This document shows positions 46,801 through 55,538 of a DNA stretch of 64,000 nt, piece by piece (the first letter of the stretch is position 1; every line of letters starts with the position of its first letter). Made by a program: the position numbers and the translations under genes. The stretch lies in NCBI RefSeq assembly GCF_030519655.1, contig NZ_JAUMIT010000006.1, positions 1 to 64,000 on the forward strand, written 5' to 3'. This stretch comes from Wenyingzhuangia gilva (lineage in GTDB: Bacteria > Bacteroidota > Bacteroidia > Flavobacteriales > Flavobacteriaceae). The notes under the pieces are model-generated. The model searched no databases. It was given only the letters and a program-made list of their open reading frames with translations, and had not been told where the DNA came from.

Positions 46801-49135
46801 TTAGTCCTATTAGTGTAACGTTTGTTTGTGAAGATGTTGTTTCTAACCATGTACTAGACCCCGTTTCTCTGTACTCAATAATATAATCTGTATTGTCTAC
46901 AGAGTCCCAGTTTACGATAGCAGTTGTTTCTGTAATATTTGTAACGCTTAAGTTTGTAGGTGTTGTAGGTGTTTTTATTGTAATGTTTTGTATACTCTCT
47001 GCTGTTGTACTACCGTTGTTAAAAAGCCAAGTAATAGTTCCAGAACTTGTCAGTGTGATGGGCTCTGATGTTGTTGCTGTTATTTGTGTTCCACATAAAT
47101 AATCCATTACAGGAGCAATTGCTGTGTAAGTACAGTAAGCCTCGATATCTTCTAAATTAGGAGCGGTGAATGCTCCAGAAAAAGGTGAGATATTTACAAT
47201 TGCAGTGCAAGAATCTGATAAACCATCTGGGTCAGTTACGGTTAAAGTAACTGCATTGTCTCCTAGGTCATTACAGGTAAAGGTGGTTTTGTCTAATGAA
47301 AAAGTTAAATCACTTTGTGCATCAAAATCGTCATAAGAACCATTATCTATTTGATCTGGAGTTATAGTTACATTTCCAGCTACATCTAAATTAATGTTTA
47401 TGTTTCCTACACAAACTGCAGTTGGAGCTGTAGGTACAGGCCTAATGTAAAGATCGTAATCCTCAATATCTCCTTCTTCATAGTTAAATTGACATGCACT
47501 AGTTGGAGTATTATGACTCATTGCAACACGTATTCTTGTTTTTCCAGAACTAGCACTGGTCGGAATGGTAATATTTAAATTTTCAATTACAGTAGTAATT
47601 CCACCTGGAGTTGAGTTACTGTATACAAGTTCATTGCCATCGTCAAAATCACCATCTTTATTGTAATCAATCCATATAGAACATACAGTAGGAGTAGCCC
47701 AACTTGGTTTTTGATACGTAACTGTTCCTGTAAGATTTTCTCCTGCGGTTATAGTATTTGATATATCATTATAATATATGTATGGTCCGTCATTTTTAGT
47801 ACTACTTTGTTTGATAGTTCCTATGGAGGTTTCACTAATGTAAAAATCGTTACTCTTACTAATGTCAGAGGTTTGCCCAACACAATATTCAACCTGAATA
47901 GTATTGAATGTTATAGAGTTGGTAAATGTAGCACAAGAGGCATCAACAGATATTTGTACTTCATATTCGCTTCCGTTGTCTAAATTAGACAAGTCAATGT
48001 ATTTGTTGTTTGTTGTGTTTTCTAGCCATGAACTACTGTTTGTACGTTTGTATCTTACTTTAAAAGGACCATCATCTATAGCATCCCAACTTATTTTTGC
48101 CGTAGTTTCTGTGACAAATGTGCTTGTTATATTGGTAGGTGTTGTTGGTGTTGTAATATTAATAGTTTGTAGACTTGTTTGTATATTACTGCCATTATCA
48201 AATTTCCACGTAATGGTTCCAGAACTTGTAAGTGTAGTATTATCTGTAGTGGTAGCTGTAATTAATTGTCCACATTGATAATCCATTATTGGTGCCACTG
48301 CGGTATAACTACAATAGGCTTCTATGGTTGGTAATATTGGTGCTGTAAAAGAACCTGAATAGGGAGAAACATTTACTGTTGCAGTACAGCTATCTGTTAA
48401 CCCATTAGTATCAGTTACTGTTAGTGTTACCGTGTTTGATCCTATATTTTCACAATTAAAAGTACTCTTACTTAATGAATATTTTAAATTTTCTGGAGCA
48501 TCAACATCATCAAAAGATCCATTGTTTATTTGAGAAGGAGTGATGGTAACAGAACCAGAAACATCTAAATTAACATCTAAATTTCCAACACACAGTGATG
48601 TTGGTGGAGTTGGTACAGGTAAAATATTAATATTATAATCTTCAACTTCACCGTTTTGAAATCCTAAATCTTGAGGAGTGGGGGCTCCGTTCTGTTTTAT
48701 AGCCATTCTCATTCTAGTGGTAGCTGTTGCAGCTCCACTTGGTATTGTAAAACTAAAGGCTTTTGAATTAGTTGAGTTGGTATTAGACTGTTCTGTAAAT
48801 GAATAAATTTCTTCATCAACATCAACAAAGTCTCCGTCATTATTGTAATCAATCCATATTTTTATAAAGTATGTGTTCCACTTTTGGGCTCTATAATTTA
48901 TGATTCCCGTATAGTTAATATTTTTGTTTACTGAGGTTGTACTATTACCGTAATAGGTATATTTATTATCGGCATTAGTATTGTTGTTATCAATATCACC
49001 AAACAAAAGCCTAGTAATGTAGAATTGATTATTGTTACTAATATTTATAGGGTCTGTATAAGTTTGTGCATTTGCAAAATTAAAAGCAAATAATATGAAT
49101 GAAATGGTTAAGTATAGTTGAGATTTGATTTTCAT
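43805..49135 (-). CDS. Large secreted modular protein with GEVED, Fn3-like and LTD domains and a type IX sorting domain
   Basis: This 1776-residue protein has a signal peptide (cut after residue 23, ANA-Q). It is built from repeated modules: three GEVED domains ending near residues 168, 560 and 957 (motifs IWIDYNNDGDF, GEVEDY/GDIEDY), alternating with Ig/HYR-like segments (xxCVGNxxxNLDV), a TSSGTITW segment and Fn3-like domains (about 330-420 and 720-805). A lamin-tail-like domain follows at about 975-1095 (ELGERWIEITNKG). The last 80 residues are a type A T9SS sorting domain ending in IYIQKKS. It is probably exported by the machinery encoded by porU/porV in this window and attached at the cell surface. 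No catalytic domain is visible, so an adhesin role is an inference. Confidence 0.88.
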   Translation of the reverse strand: MKIKSQLYLTISFILFAFNFANAQTYTDPINISNNNQFYITRLLFGDIDNNNTNADNKYTYYGNSTTSVNKNINYTGIINYRAQKWNTYFIKIWIDYNNDGDFVDVDEEIYSFTEQSNTNSTNSKAFSFTIPSGAATATTRMRMAIKQNGAPTPQDLGFQNGEVEDYNINILPVPTPPTSLCVGNLDVNLDVSGSVTITPSQINNGSFDDVDAPENLKYSLSKSTFNCENIGSNTVTLTVTDTNGLTDSCTATVNVSPYSGSFTAPILPTIEAYCSYTAVAPIMDYQCGQLITATTTDNTTLTSSGTITWKFDNGSNIQTSLQTINITTPTTPTNITSTFVTETTAKISWDAIDDGPFKVRYKRTNSSSWLENTTNNKYIDLSNLDNGSEYEVQISVDASCATFTNSITFNTIQVEYCVGQTSDISKSNDFYISETSIGTIKQSSTKNDGPYIYYNDISNTITAGENLTGTVTYQKPSWATPTVCSIWIDYNKDGDFDDGNELVYSNSTPGGITTVIENLNITIPTSASSGKTRIRVAMSHNTPTSACQFNYEEGDIEDYDLYIRPVPTAPTAVCVGNININLDVAGNVTITPDQIDNGSYDDFDAQSDLTFSLDKTTFTCNDLGDNAVTLTVTDPDGLSDSCTAIVNISPFSGAFTAPNLEDIEAYCTYTAIAPVMDYLCGTQITATTSEPITLTSSGTITWLFNNGSTTAESIQNITIKTPTTPTNLSVTNITETTAIVNWDSVDNTDYIIEYRETGSSTWLETTSSQTNVTLIGLNNGEEYEVRVSLNLDSSCGSTTTSLAVFNTIAIQYCNDSNANINLNTNFYISNTNINSGQINQVTGDNSGPYQYFSGNSATVTAGGTISGTVTYQKSSISNVGFIIWIDFNQDGDFEDAGEEIYSSLNTENTTTVAETFSNISIPNSAATGKTRIRFAMLQNQIPLNACNYSNNNGDIEDYDLYIEPRDTTPYESAMITQVYHTELGERWIEITNKGAATIPTNTVIVALYKNTSGDQTGISPSETYIVNTSLDPGATTLIKSNTSSINVQPITPLDNNNVTNFDGADDIIAIVSEMGNIAWENRFDVVSNIENNSSYVRNDDVLTYNNTYTASEWTAFVNDNLDPYRDQENGGPERHPNAPLLSEVTMASTGKNIRLGEHYFGSTTRTSNAWSNGTPDRSRYVIINENYEESSNPLKARKLSITGSNIFTITDQPLIISNNININLLASLRLAGTSQLIQTHTGIKQLTGSGKLFIDRKTTNPSIYRYSFFSSPVNSIGQTIFTLEDILKDGTIPTSATSQIVDINFVGGKVYDGAATSPITIADYWVNTYKTTENNEGGYVQRRSNLYMQQTDGFTMKGTGVVQNYTYVGTPKDGTITTSIAGEEHYLTGNPYPSALSAKKFLEDNENVLTGTLYFWEHVGEKNATGIYGHDYAGYVGGYATRNKTMGLAADQVATNNNENNGTPTLGNGTYTTPEAYIPVGQAFFVQGDADGGTLTFNNSQREYITEGTQSVFFKTAGKDISSMSAKTSKILPIIEHKNEENNLPIIKLGMNFKNIDDKNLHRQIGVSFNQNNSFAYDPGYDSESYNDGKTDIYWKFPNDEKKYAIAGVQEINDELEVPLEIVMGYDGEIKISIDEWQNINRNVYLKDKNTEVTQLISNEQATLNLIEGTYTDRFVLAFKEGKALNVDELNTYKIYTKYLSESNRIIIQNDGVLKINDIVLFNIVGQKTNSWSDFTDEKNININLESNIAPNIYILKIYTDKGEISKKIYIQKKS

Positions 49136-49240
49136 AATATCAAAATAAGTATTTTGTTAGTTTTTTAAGTAGTTAAAGTACTCTTAATAAAGTTTAAATA
49201 GTTGACTTTTAAAGTGTTGTTTGTTCTGTTTTAATCGTTA

Positions 49241-49248
49241 CAAAAGTA
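49241..49248 (-). promoter_or_regulatory. Predicted promoter -7 box for the T9SS cargo gene
   Basis: TACTTTTG on the minus strand fits TAnnTTTG exactly, giving a leader of about 100 nt. No clear -33 TTG is found. Confidence 0.4.
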
Positions 49249-49572
49249 CAAATTTCTATATTGAATCATTGATATTTGTTAGATTTTATACAAATACATT
49301 TTATAAATTGTGTTTGTTTTTTACAAAAGGACTTTATAAGCATGCAAAGATAAGTTATCGCTTTTTTATGAGTTAAAACGATGTGGTTTTAATCTAATAA
49401 ATGTTATGAATTTAATATTTATTAAGTTCATTTAGAAAGACTTAAAGTGTTGTTTTGTGATTTTTTAAAATGAGTTAGTGAATTAGTCATAAATTCAAGG
49501 AGTTATTAATTACACAGAAAATATATAGAGGCTATATTGTATTAATTACTCTAGAATTAGAAGCCTAAAAAA

Positions 49573-49601
49573 GCCTCATAAAATTTTATGAGGCTTTTTT
49601 A
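49573..49601. terminator. Terminator of the flotillin operon
   Basis: GCCTCATAAAATTTTATGAGGC at 49573-49594 is a perfect palindrome flanked by A and T runs, so it works on both strands. It lies 50 nt past the flotillin stop. Confidence 0.88.
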
Positions 49602-49644
49602 ATGATAAGAATAAATAAAGTTTATTCGTTCTTAAGTTCTTCGT

Positions 49645-51138
49645 TTATTTTTTAGGTTCACTAGATTCAGTATTGATTTCCTTTTTTAAATAAGTAGGTA
49701 AATCCAAACCAGCCATGTTAAATAAATCGTTTAAAGGGGGAACAGATTTCATCATTCCTGAAACAAAATTCGCGGTTGATCCACCGCTTTCTGCGTTGTT
49801 TCCAGAATCCCAAACAGTTACTTTGTCAATCTTAATATTCTTCACAGCTTCTACTTGAGTTCTTACCAATTCAGGTAATTTTTCAATTAATAATAATTGG
49901 AATGCTTTTGATGGATCTCCACCTGCAGCACTAACAACATCTTTATATCCTTCTGCTTGTTTTGTTAAAATTTCAAATAATCCTTTTGCTTCAGCTTCCA
50001 TTTTTGCATAAATAGCGTCTGCTTCACCTTTGGCTTGTTCTCTGGTAGTTTCGGCTAAAGCTTGGGCTTCAATAATGGCTCTTTTCTTCGCTACTTCGGC
50101 AGGAATTAAAATGTTTGCATATTGTGTAGCGCGTTCTCTTTCTGCTCTTGCATCTTCTGCTTTTTGTTCTGCTACATAAGATTCTTCTAGTGCTCTTGCT
50201 GATTGTACTTTTTCTGACGCCGAGGCTATTCTTAAAGCTTCAGCTTCTTTCTCTCTTCTTGTTGCTTCTGATTGTGCAATGGCAATTCTAGCTTCGTTTT
50301 CTCCTTTAATCGCTATCGCATTGGCTTCAGATGTTTTTACACGAGTGTCTCTTTGTGCTTCTGCTTTACCAATAGACTCATCTTTAGCAGCCGAAGCAAT
50401 ACTAATTTCTCTATCTTTTTGGGTGATGGCAATTTTTACATCTCTATCTCTATGTGTTTCTGCAATTTGAGTGTCTTTTTCTCTATCGGCCAAAGCTTTA
50501 CCTGTTTCTCCAATTTTTTCTTGTTCGGCAACACTAATTTTTGCTTCGTTAATGGCTTTTGCAGCGGCCTCTTTTCCTAAGGCTTCAATATATCCTGACT
50601 CATCTTTAATATCAGTAACGTTTACGTTGATTAATTTTAACCCTATTTTTTTAAGTTCGCTATCCACATTTTTAGAAATGTTTTCTAAAAATTTATCTCT
50701 ATCAGAATTGATTTCTTCGATAGACATAGTAGCAATCACTAAACGTAATTGACCAAATAAAATATCTTTAGCCAGTTCTTGAATTTGATCATGCGTTAAC
50801 CCCAATAATCTTTCTGCTGCAGTGTTCATACTGTCGGTTTCTGTAGAAATAGCAATGGTAAATCTACAAGGAACATCTACACGAATGTTTTGTTTACTTA
50901 AGGCATTGGTTAAGTTGGCTTCTATAGAAATGGGTTTTAAATCTAAATAAGCGTAGTCTTGAATTACAGGCCAAATAAAAGCACCTCCACCATGCACACA
51001 TTTTGCAGAGGTTCCTCCTGTACGTCCATAAATGACTAATATTTTGTCGGATGGACATCTTTTGTACCTAGCAATTAAGGCAGTAATGGTAACGAACAAT
51101 ACAATTGCAGTTACAATAAAAATAAAAATAGGTTCCAT
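49645..51138 (-). CDS. Flotillin family protein (SPFH domain)
   Basis: This 497-residue protein has one N-terminal membrane helix (EPIFIFIVTAIVLFVTITAL), an SPFH domain (about 30-200, starting with DKILVIYGRTGG), and a long coiled coil rich in Ala, Glu, Lys and Arg (about 205-415, including EAKISVAEQEKIGETG). A C-terminal region follows with KAFQLLLIEKLPELV. This is the flotillin/YqiK type, which scaffolds ordered membrane domains. The ATG at 51138 lies 4 nt after the NfeD-like stop; an in-frame TTG at 51156 would overlap that gene and is less likely. The pairing with an NfeD-type gene is typical of the family. Confidence 0.93.
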   Translation of the reverse strand: MEPIFIFIVTAIVLFVTITALIARYKRCPSDKILVIYGRTGGTSAKCVHGGGAFIWPVIQDYAYLDLKPISIEANLTNALSKQNIRVDVPCRFTIAISTETDSMNTAAERLLGLTHDQIQELAKDILFGQLRLVIATMSIEEINSDRDKFLENISKNVDSELKKIGLKLINVNVTDIKDESGYIEALGKEAAAKAINEAKISVAEQEKIGETGKALADREKDTQIAETHRDRDVKIAITQKDREISIASAAKDESIGKAEAQRDTRVKTSEANAIAIKGENEARIAIAQSEATRREKEAEALRIASASEKVQSARALEESYVAEQKAEDARAERERATQYANILIPAEVAKKRAIIEAQALAETTREQAKGEADAIYAKMEAEAKGLFEILTKQAEGYKDVVSAAGGDPSKAFQLLLIEKLPELVRTQVEAVKNIKIDKVTVWDSGNNAESGGSTANFVSGMMKSVPPLNDLFNMAGLDLPTYLKKEINTESSEPKK

Positions 51139-51142
51139 AAAA

Positions 51143-51709
51143 TTAAATTGATTCAACGATTAATATATTTTGATTGATAATTTTTATAATTTTAACAGTA
51201 CTACCACTTGAAATTTTTTCGTTTTCTGTCATGGCATCTAACTCGTGATAAGCCCCGTTTACACTGACTAATATTTTCCCTTTTCCAGATTTTTTTTCAG
51301 GAATAGGGGTATAGACTTCCGCTGTTCTGTTAATGGTATTGGTTATTTTAAAAGTATTATCTTCGGCTAGTTTTGTAATTTGTTTGATGACAATAAAAAA
51401 CAAAAACACAAAAAATATTCCCACAAGAATACTCAAAGCATATAGGTAAGTTGTGTTTTCAATTTGATTAAAAAATGAAATCCCTGTCCAGCTAAAACCT
51501 AAAAGAAAGTTGATTAAATTTCTGAAAGAGAAAAATTGAAAAGGAGCATTGTCTCCATCAAAATCTCCATCAAAGTCCGCATCAATTCCATCGGTAGCAT
51601 CAGCACCAATAAAAGTTAAAATAGTTTGAATGATAAAAATTCCGCTAGTAGGAATGGCCACATACCAAAAGATTCGAAGTACAGGATCTAAATTGTCTAA
51701 AAACTCCAT
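51143..51709 (-). CDS. NfeD-like membrane protein with OB fold, partner of flotillin
   Basis: This 188-residue protein has about three membrane segments and then a C-terminal OB-like beta domain (about 120-188, with GKGKILVSVNGAYHELDAMT). Between the first two helices is an acidic, glycine-rich stretch, GADATDGIDADFDGDFDGDN, repeating Asp every two or three residues. Such acidic linkers are known in YqiJ/NfeD-like partners of flotillins and may bind metal. It sits directly upstream of the flotillin gene and is likely to form a membrane complex with it. Confidence 0.85.
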   Translation of the reverse strand: MEFLDNLDPVLRIFWYVAIPTSGIFIIQTILTFIGADATDGIDADFDGDFDGDNAPFQFFSFRNLINFLLGFSWTGISFFNQIENTTYLYALSILVGIFFVFLFFIVIKQITKLAEDNTFKITNTINRTAEVYTPIPEKKSGKGKILVSVNGAYHELDAMTENEKISSGSTVKIIKIINQNILIVESI

Positions 51710-51784
51710 AAAATTATTTTTATCGAAATATAGCTCATTGCCTAATAATTCGATGAAAATAAAAGCTGAGTCTTTCCGTAGTTT

Positions 51785-54040
51785 TTAGTTCTTTTTTATT
51801 TTTACTTTCACCGATTTTGAAGATGGGGTGTGACTTAAACGAGCGGTTAATTCTATAGGAACTAAAGGATTAGATTCAGGATAATAAGTGGCTACACATC
51901 CTTTAGGGATGTTATAAGGTACCACGCTAAAATTATCAACTTGTCTTTTTATGTCGTTATAGTTGTTATAAAGTGATACTTTGTCTCCCTTTTGTAAGCC
52001 TAATTTTTGTGCATCTTTAGGGTTCACAAAAACCACCATTCTACCATTGTAAATTCCTCTATATCGATCATCCAAACCATAAATAGTAGTGTTAAATTGA
52101 TCGTGACTACGAGTAGTCATCATGATGAAATCATCAGCATCCAAAGCAATATCACTTAATTTATTAACGGTAAAATTTGCTTTTTTATTAGGGGTTGTAA
52201 AGTTTCCTGTTCTGGCTCCATTAGGTAATTCAAATCCTATAGGTTGTTTTACACGTTCGTTGTAATTTTCAAATCCATTAATTGTTTTGGCAATTAAATC
52301 TCTAATATTATTGTAGTCCTCAGTTAAAAAATCCCAATCAACTCTACTTTGTTGGAGGGTAGCTTTGGCGATATTTGCTACAATTACGGGTTCGCTTTCT
52401 ACAAATTCAGAAGGTGGTGTTAGCGCTCCTTTACTACTATGAACCACTCCCATAGAGTTTTCTACGGTGACAAATTGTGCTTTTCCGTTCTTAATGTATT
52501 TGTCGGTTCTTCCCATAGATGGAAGAATTAAAGCTGTTTTTCCAGTAGTTAAATGTGATCTATTTAATTTGGTAGAGATGTGTACGGTTAAATTACAATT
52601 TTGTAATGCTTGGCTTGTGTAATTAGTGTCTGGAGCAGCACTTAAAAAATTACCTCCCATTCCTATAAAAACTTTTACTTTTTTTTGATACATGGCTGTA
52701 ATAGTATCAACCACAGAATATCCATGTTCTTTAGGTGGAGTAAAACCAAAGTTCTCTGCTATTTTATCTAGTAATTCTTTGCTTGGTTTTTCGGCAATTC
52801 CCATGGTTCTGTCACCTTGTACATTGCTATGACCACGAACGGGACAGGTTCCGGCACCTTCTTTTCCAATACTTCCTTTAAGTAAAAGTAGGTTTACAAC
52901 TTCTTGGATGTTGTCTACACCATTAACATGTTGTGTTAATCCCATTCCCCAACAAGTGATGATTTTTTTTCTTTGCGCAATGATGTCAACCAAAGCATCA
53001 ATTTCTTGAGTAGACAAACCAGTTCTATTGATGAGGTTTTCTAAATCATAAGACAATAAATCTTTTTTAAATTCATCAAATCCAGCAGTTTTTTGATTGA
53101 TAAACTCTTGGTCTAAAATTTCAGGATGTTGTTTAGATATTTCAAATAATTTAATCATCACAGCTTTTAATAAAGCTACATCTTCATTAATTTTTAGTTG
53201 AAGATATAAATCAGCGATATCAGTTCCTCCTCCAATAATTCCCTTAGCTGTTTGTGGATTTTTAAAATTGGTTAATCCCGCTTCTTTTAAAGGATTGATG
53301 GCAACTACTTTTGCTCCGTTCTTTTTAGCTTTTTCTAAGCAAGACAACATTCTAGGGTGATTGGTTGCAGGATTTTGACCAAAAATAATGATTAATTCTG
53401 ATTTGTATAAATCATCTAAAGTTACCGATCCTTTACCAATTCCAATAGTTTTACTTAATGCTACTCCACTTGATTCGTGACACATATTGGAACAATCTGG
53501 TAAATTATTGGTTCCGTACATTCTAACAAAAAGTTGATATAAGAATGCAGCTTCGTTACTGGTTCTCCCTGAGGTGTAAAAAGCAGCTTCGTTTGGATTG
53601 TCAAGTTTGTTTAACTCTTGTCCAATAATTTTATTGGCTTCTTCCCAAGAAATAGGGGTGTAGTGTGTTTCATTTTCTCTTAAAATCATAGGGTGTGTTA
53701 ACCTTCCTTGTTGTCCCAACCAATAATCACTTTGTTGTTGTAATTCTTTAATAGAATATTTTGTGAAAAAATTGGGATCAGCCAGTTTTTCCATAGCTTC
53801 TTCTGCAATGGCTTTTACTCCATTTTCACAAAACTCACCCAATTTAGATCTGTGAGAGGGATCTGGCCAAGCACAACCAGGACAATCAATTCCTTCTTTT
53901 TGATTTAATTTACTCAACACTTTAAAAGAATTCTTTACAGACATTCTACTCAGAATTTGTTGTAAAGAAATATAAACCGCTTTGATTCCGGCTGCACTTT
54001 TTGAAGGATGATTAATTATAAGATTGTTGTCCTTTTTCAT
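51785..54040 (-). CDS. FdhF/YdeP family molybdopterin oxidoreductase
   Basis: This 751-residue protein belongs to the bis-MGD molybdenum enzymes, subgroup YdeP/FdhF-like. It has an N-terminal GIDCPGCAWPDP motif but lacks the CX2CX3C 4Fe-4S motif of formate dehydrogenases. SNMCHESSGVALSKTIGIG, IIFGQNPATNHPRM, ITCWGMGLTQHVNGVDN and VRGHSNVQGDRTMGI, with the C-terminal cofactor-contacting TTRSHDQFNTTIYG, are all recognisable. E. coli YdeP is linked to acid resistance; the substrate is not known. The protein needs molybdenum cofactor, whose biosynthetic genes are not in the window. It follows the VOC gene by 50 nt in a LysR-VOC-FdhF series. Confidence 0.9.
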   Translation of the reverse strand: MKKDNNLIINHPSKSAAGIKAVYISLQQILSRMSVKNSFKVLSKLNQKEGIDCPGCAWPDPSHRSKLGEFCENGVKAIAEEAMEKLADPNFFTKYSIKELQQQSDYWLGQQGRLTHPMILRENETHYTPISWEEANKIIGQELNKLDNPNEAAFYTSGRTSNEAAFLYQLFVRMYGTNNLPDCSNMCHESSGVALSKTIGIGKGSVTLDDLYKSELIIIFGQNPATNHPRMLSCLEKAKKNGAKVVAINPLKEAGLTNFKNPQTAKGIIGGGTDIADLYLQLKINEDVALLKAVMIKLFEISKQHPEILDQEFINQKTAGFDEFKKDLLSYDLENLINRTGLSTQEIDALVDIIAQRKKIITCWGMGLTQHVNGVDNIQEVVNLLLLKGSIGKEGAGTCPVRGHSNVQGDRTMGIAEKPSKELLDKIAENFGFTPPKEHGYSVVDTITAMYQKKVKVFIGMGGNFLSAAPDTNYTSQALQNCNLTVHISTKLNRSHLTTGKTALILPSMGRTDKYIKNGKAQFVTVENSMGVVHSSKGALTPPSEFVESEPVIVANIAKATLQQSRVDWDFLTEDYNNIRDLIAKTINGFENYNERVKQPIGFELPNGARTGNFTTPNKKANFTVNKLSDIALDADDFIMMTTRSHDQFNTTIYGLDDRYRGIYNGRMVVFVNPKDAQKLGLQKGDKVSLYNNYNDIKRQVDNFSVVPYNIPKGCVATYYPESNPLVPIELTARLSHTPSSKSVKVKIKKN

Positions 54041-54090
54041 GAGATATTATTGATAGCCTAAATATAGAAATACAAAGGCTTGATTAAAAA

Positions 54091-54480
54091 TTAAGCTTCA
54101 TAAATTTCAATAGGTAAGTCATCAGGATCTTGAAAAAAGGTGAATTTTTTATTTGTGAGTTCATCCACTCTAATTGGTTCTACAGCAATGTTTTTGTTTT
54201 TTAAATCCGCAATAGACTCTTCAATATTATTAACTTCAAAAGCCAAATGTCTTAATCCTAAAGCTTCAGGTCTACTAGGTCTTTTGATAGGATTTTGAAA
54301 AGAAAATAATTCAATTATATATTCATTGTTTAGACATAAATCTAACTTGTAAGAATCACGTTTTTTTCGATAAGTTTCTTGTTTAATATTTAATCCTAAA
54401 ACTTCAGTATAAAATTTTTTTGATTTTTGATAATCGCTACAAATAATAGCAATGTGATGGATTTTTTTGAGGTTTAGCAT
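54091..54480 (-). CDS. VOC family protein (glyoxalase-like, YaeR type)
   Basis: This 129-residue protein has the paired beta-alpha-beta-beta-beta units of the vicinal oxygen chelate fold: KKIHHIAIICSDYQKSKKFY at the start with the first metal histidine, LGLRHLAFEVNNIEES in the middle with the second, and FFQDPDDLPIEIYEA with a metal glutamate at the end. It resembles the small YaeR-type proteins, whose substrate is unknown. A role in methylglyoxal removal is possible, but glyoxalase I itself has different residues. It is 13 nt after the LysR gene and 50 nt before FdhF/YdeP. Confidence 0.85.
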   Translation of the reverse strand: MLNLKKIHHIAIICSDYQKSKKFYTEVLGLNIKQETYRKKRDSYKLDLCLNNEYIIELFSFQNPIKRPSRPEALGLRHLAFEVNNIEESIADLKNKNIAVEPIRVDELTNKKFTFFQDPDDLPIEIYEA

Positions 54481-54493
54481 TCAAAAAAAATGA

Positions 54494-55417
54494 TTAAAAT
54501 TTTCGATACCAATCGAAATGTTTATGTATAATATTGTCTTTGTTTTCTTTGATGAAGTTTAAATAGGCAATACCACTAGGAGGGAGTTGTTTGTCTTTTA
54601 GCCAAATTAAGTTCCATTGGGTTTCAATAGGCAGATTAGGGAGTGATACAATTTCTAAATCATCATTGAGTAGTTCATTACGCATTCCTATTAAAGGCAT
54701 AATAGAATATCCCATGTCAGCCATAACAGCTTGCTTAACAGCTTCATTAGAAACCAATTCAACCGTTTTTTTTGTTTTTATAGATAGTTTACTTAAATAT
54801 TTTTCCATGGCTTGCCTTGTTGCAGAACCTTCTTCTCTGTAGATTAATGAAATATTATTTAAATCAGATAACTTAAACTTTAAAGTTGGAGCTTTTGGAT
54901 TGTGTTTTCTAACTAAAAATAATTTATTGCTCATTAACTCAACTCTATTAATATTTAAGTTTTCTGGAATGGTAGATACCAATGCAAAATCTGTTTCATT
55001 TTTTTCGATACTTTCTATAACTCTAGATTTATTGGTAACATCAATAGTAATTTCTATACCAGGAAATAACTTAGAAAATTTAGTTAAAAAATAAGGAATT
55101 ACATATTTACCAGTTGAAACTACAGATATTTTAATTTTACCAGCAACCATCCCCTTGTAAGCCATAGCTTTATTTTGAATGTCTGACATTTGATTGACAA
55201 TTTCTTGACAAGCTGTGGCAATTTCTTGTCCAAATTCTGTAACATGAACTTTTCTTCCAATAATTTCAATCAAAGGCACATCAAATTGTTCTTGTAATTT
55301 TTTTATTTGAATAGAAACAGCAGGTTGGGTAAGGTGTAACTCTTCTGCAGCTTTGGTAATGCTGTTTTTTTGAATCACTTTTAAATAAACAATTAATTGA
55401 TGTAAAGTATAGTTCAT
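54494..55417 (-). CDS. LysR-type regulator, probable regulator of sbtA
   Basis: This 307-residue protein has the N-terminal helix-turn-helix (NSITKAAEELHLTQPAVSIQ, residues 17-36) and a CbbR/CysB-like effector domain (residues 90-290, with REEGSATRQAMEKYL as a likely ligand loop). It is divergent from the bicarbonate transporter gene, 121 nt apart, an arrangement typical of LysR regulators and their target. A perfect 12-bp palindrome, GAATTATAATTC, lies in the gap at 55463-55474 and could be its site. CbbR and CmpR proteins in autotrophs sense carbon metabolites, so the same logic may apply (inference). Confidence 0.88.
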   Translation of the reverse strand: MNYTLHQLIVYLKVIQKNSITKAAEELHLTQPAVSIQIKKLQEQFDVPLIEIIGRKVHVTEFGQEIATACQEIVNQMSDIQNKAMAYKGMVAGKIKISVVSTGKYVIPYFLTKFSKLFPGIEITIDVTNKSRVIESIEKNETDFALVSTIPENLNINRVELMSNKLFLVRKHNPKAPTLKFKLSDLNNISLIYREEGSATRQAMEKYLSKLSIKTKKTVELVSNEAVKQAVMADMGYSIMPLIGMRNELLNDDLEIVSLPNLPIETQWNLIWLKDKQLPPSGIAYLNFIKENKDNIIHKHFDWYRKF

Positions 55418-55462
55418 AACTTTTGTTTATGATTTGTATGTAAAATATAAATATAAATATAT

Positions 55463-55474
55463 GAATTATAATTC
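55463..55474. promoter_or_regulatory. Palindromic operator candidate between lysR and sbtA
   Basis: GAATTATAATTC is a perfect 12-bp palindrome in the divergent gap. A 7-of-8 -7 box (GAATTTTG at 55476-55483) for sbtA follows directly. Confidence 0.4.
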
Positions 55475-55538
55475 GGAATTTTGAACCATCATAAAAAAGA
55501 ATAGTAGAGATTAATTAAAAAATTATTAAAGTGTAGTT

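Larger units (their letters stand above)
49136..49644. other. Intergenic region upstream of the T9SS cargo gene
   Basis: This 509-bp gap holds the cargo-gene promoter candidate (49241-49248) and the terminator of the flotillin operon (49573-49600). The rest is AT-rich with no ORF or hairpin I would support. Confidence 0.6.
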
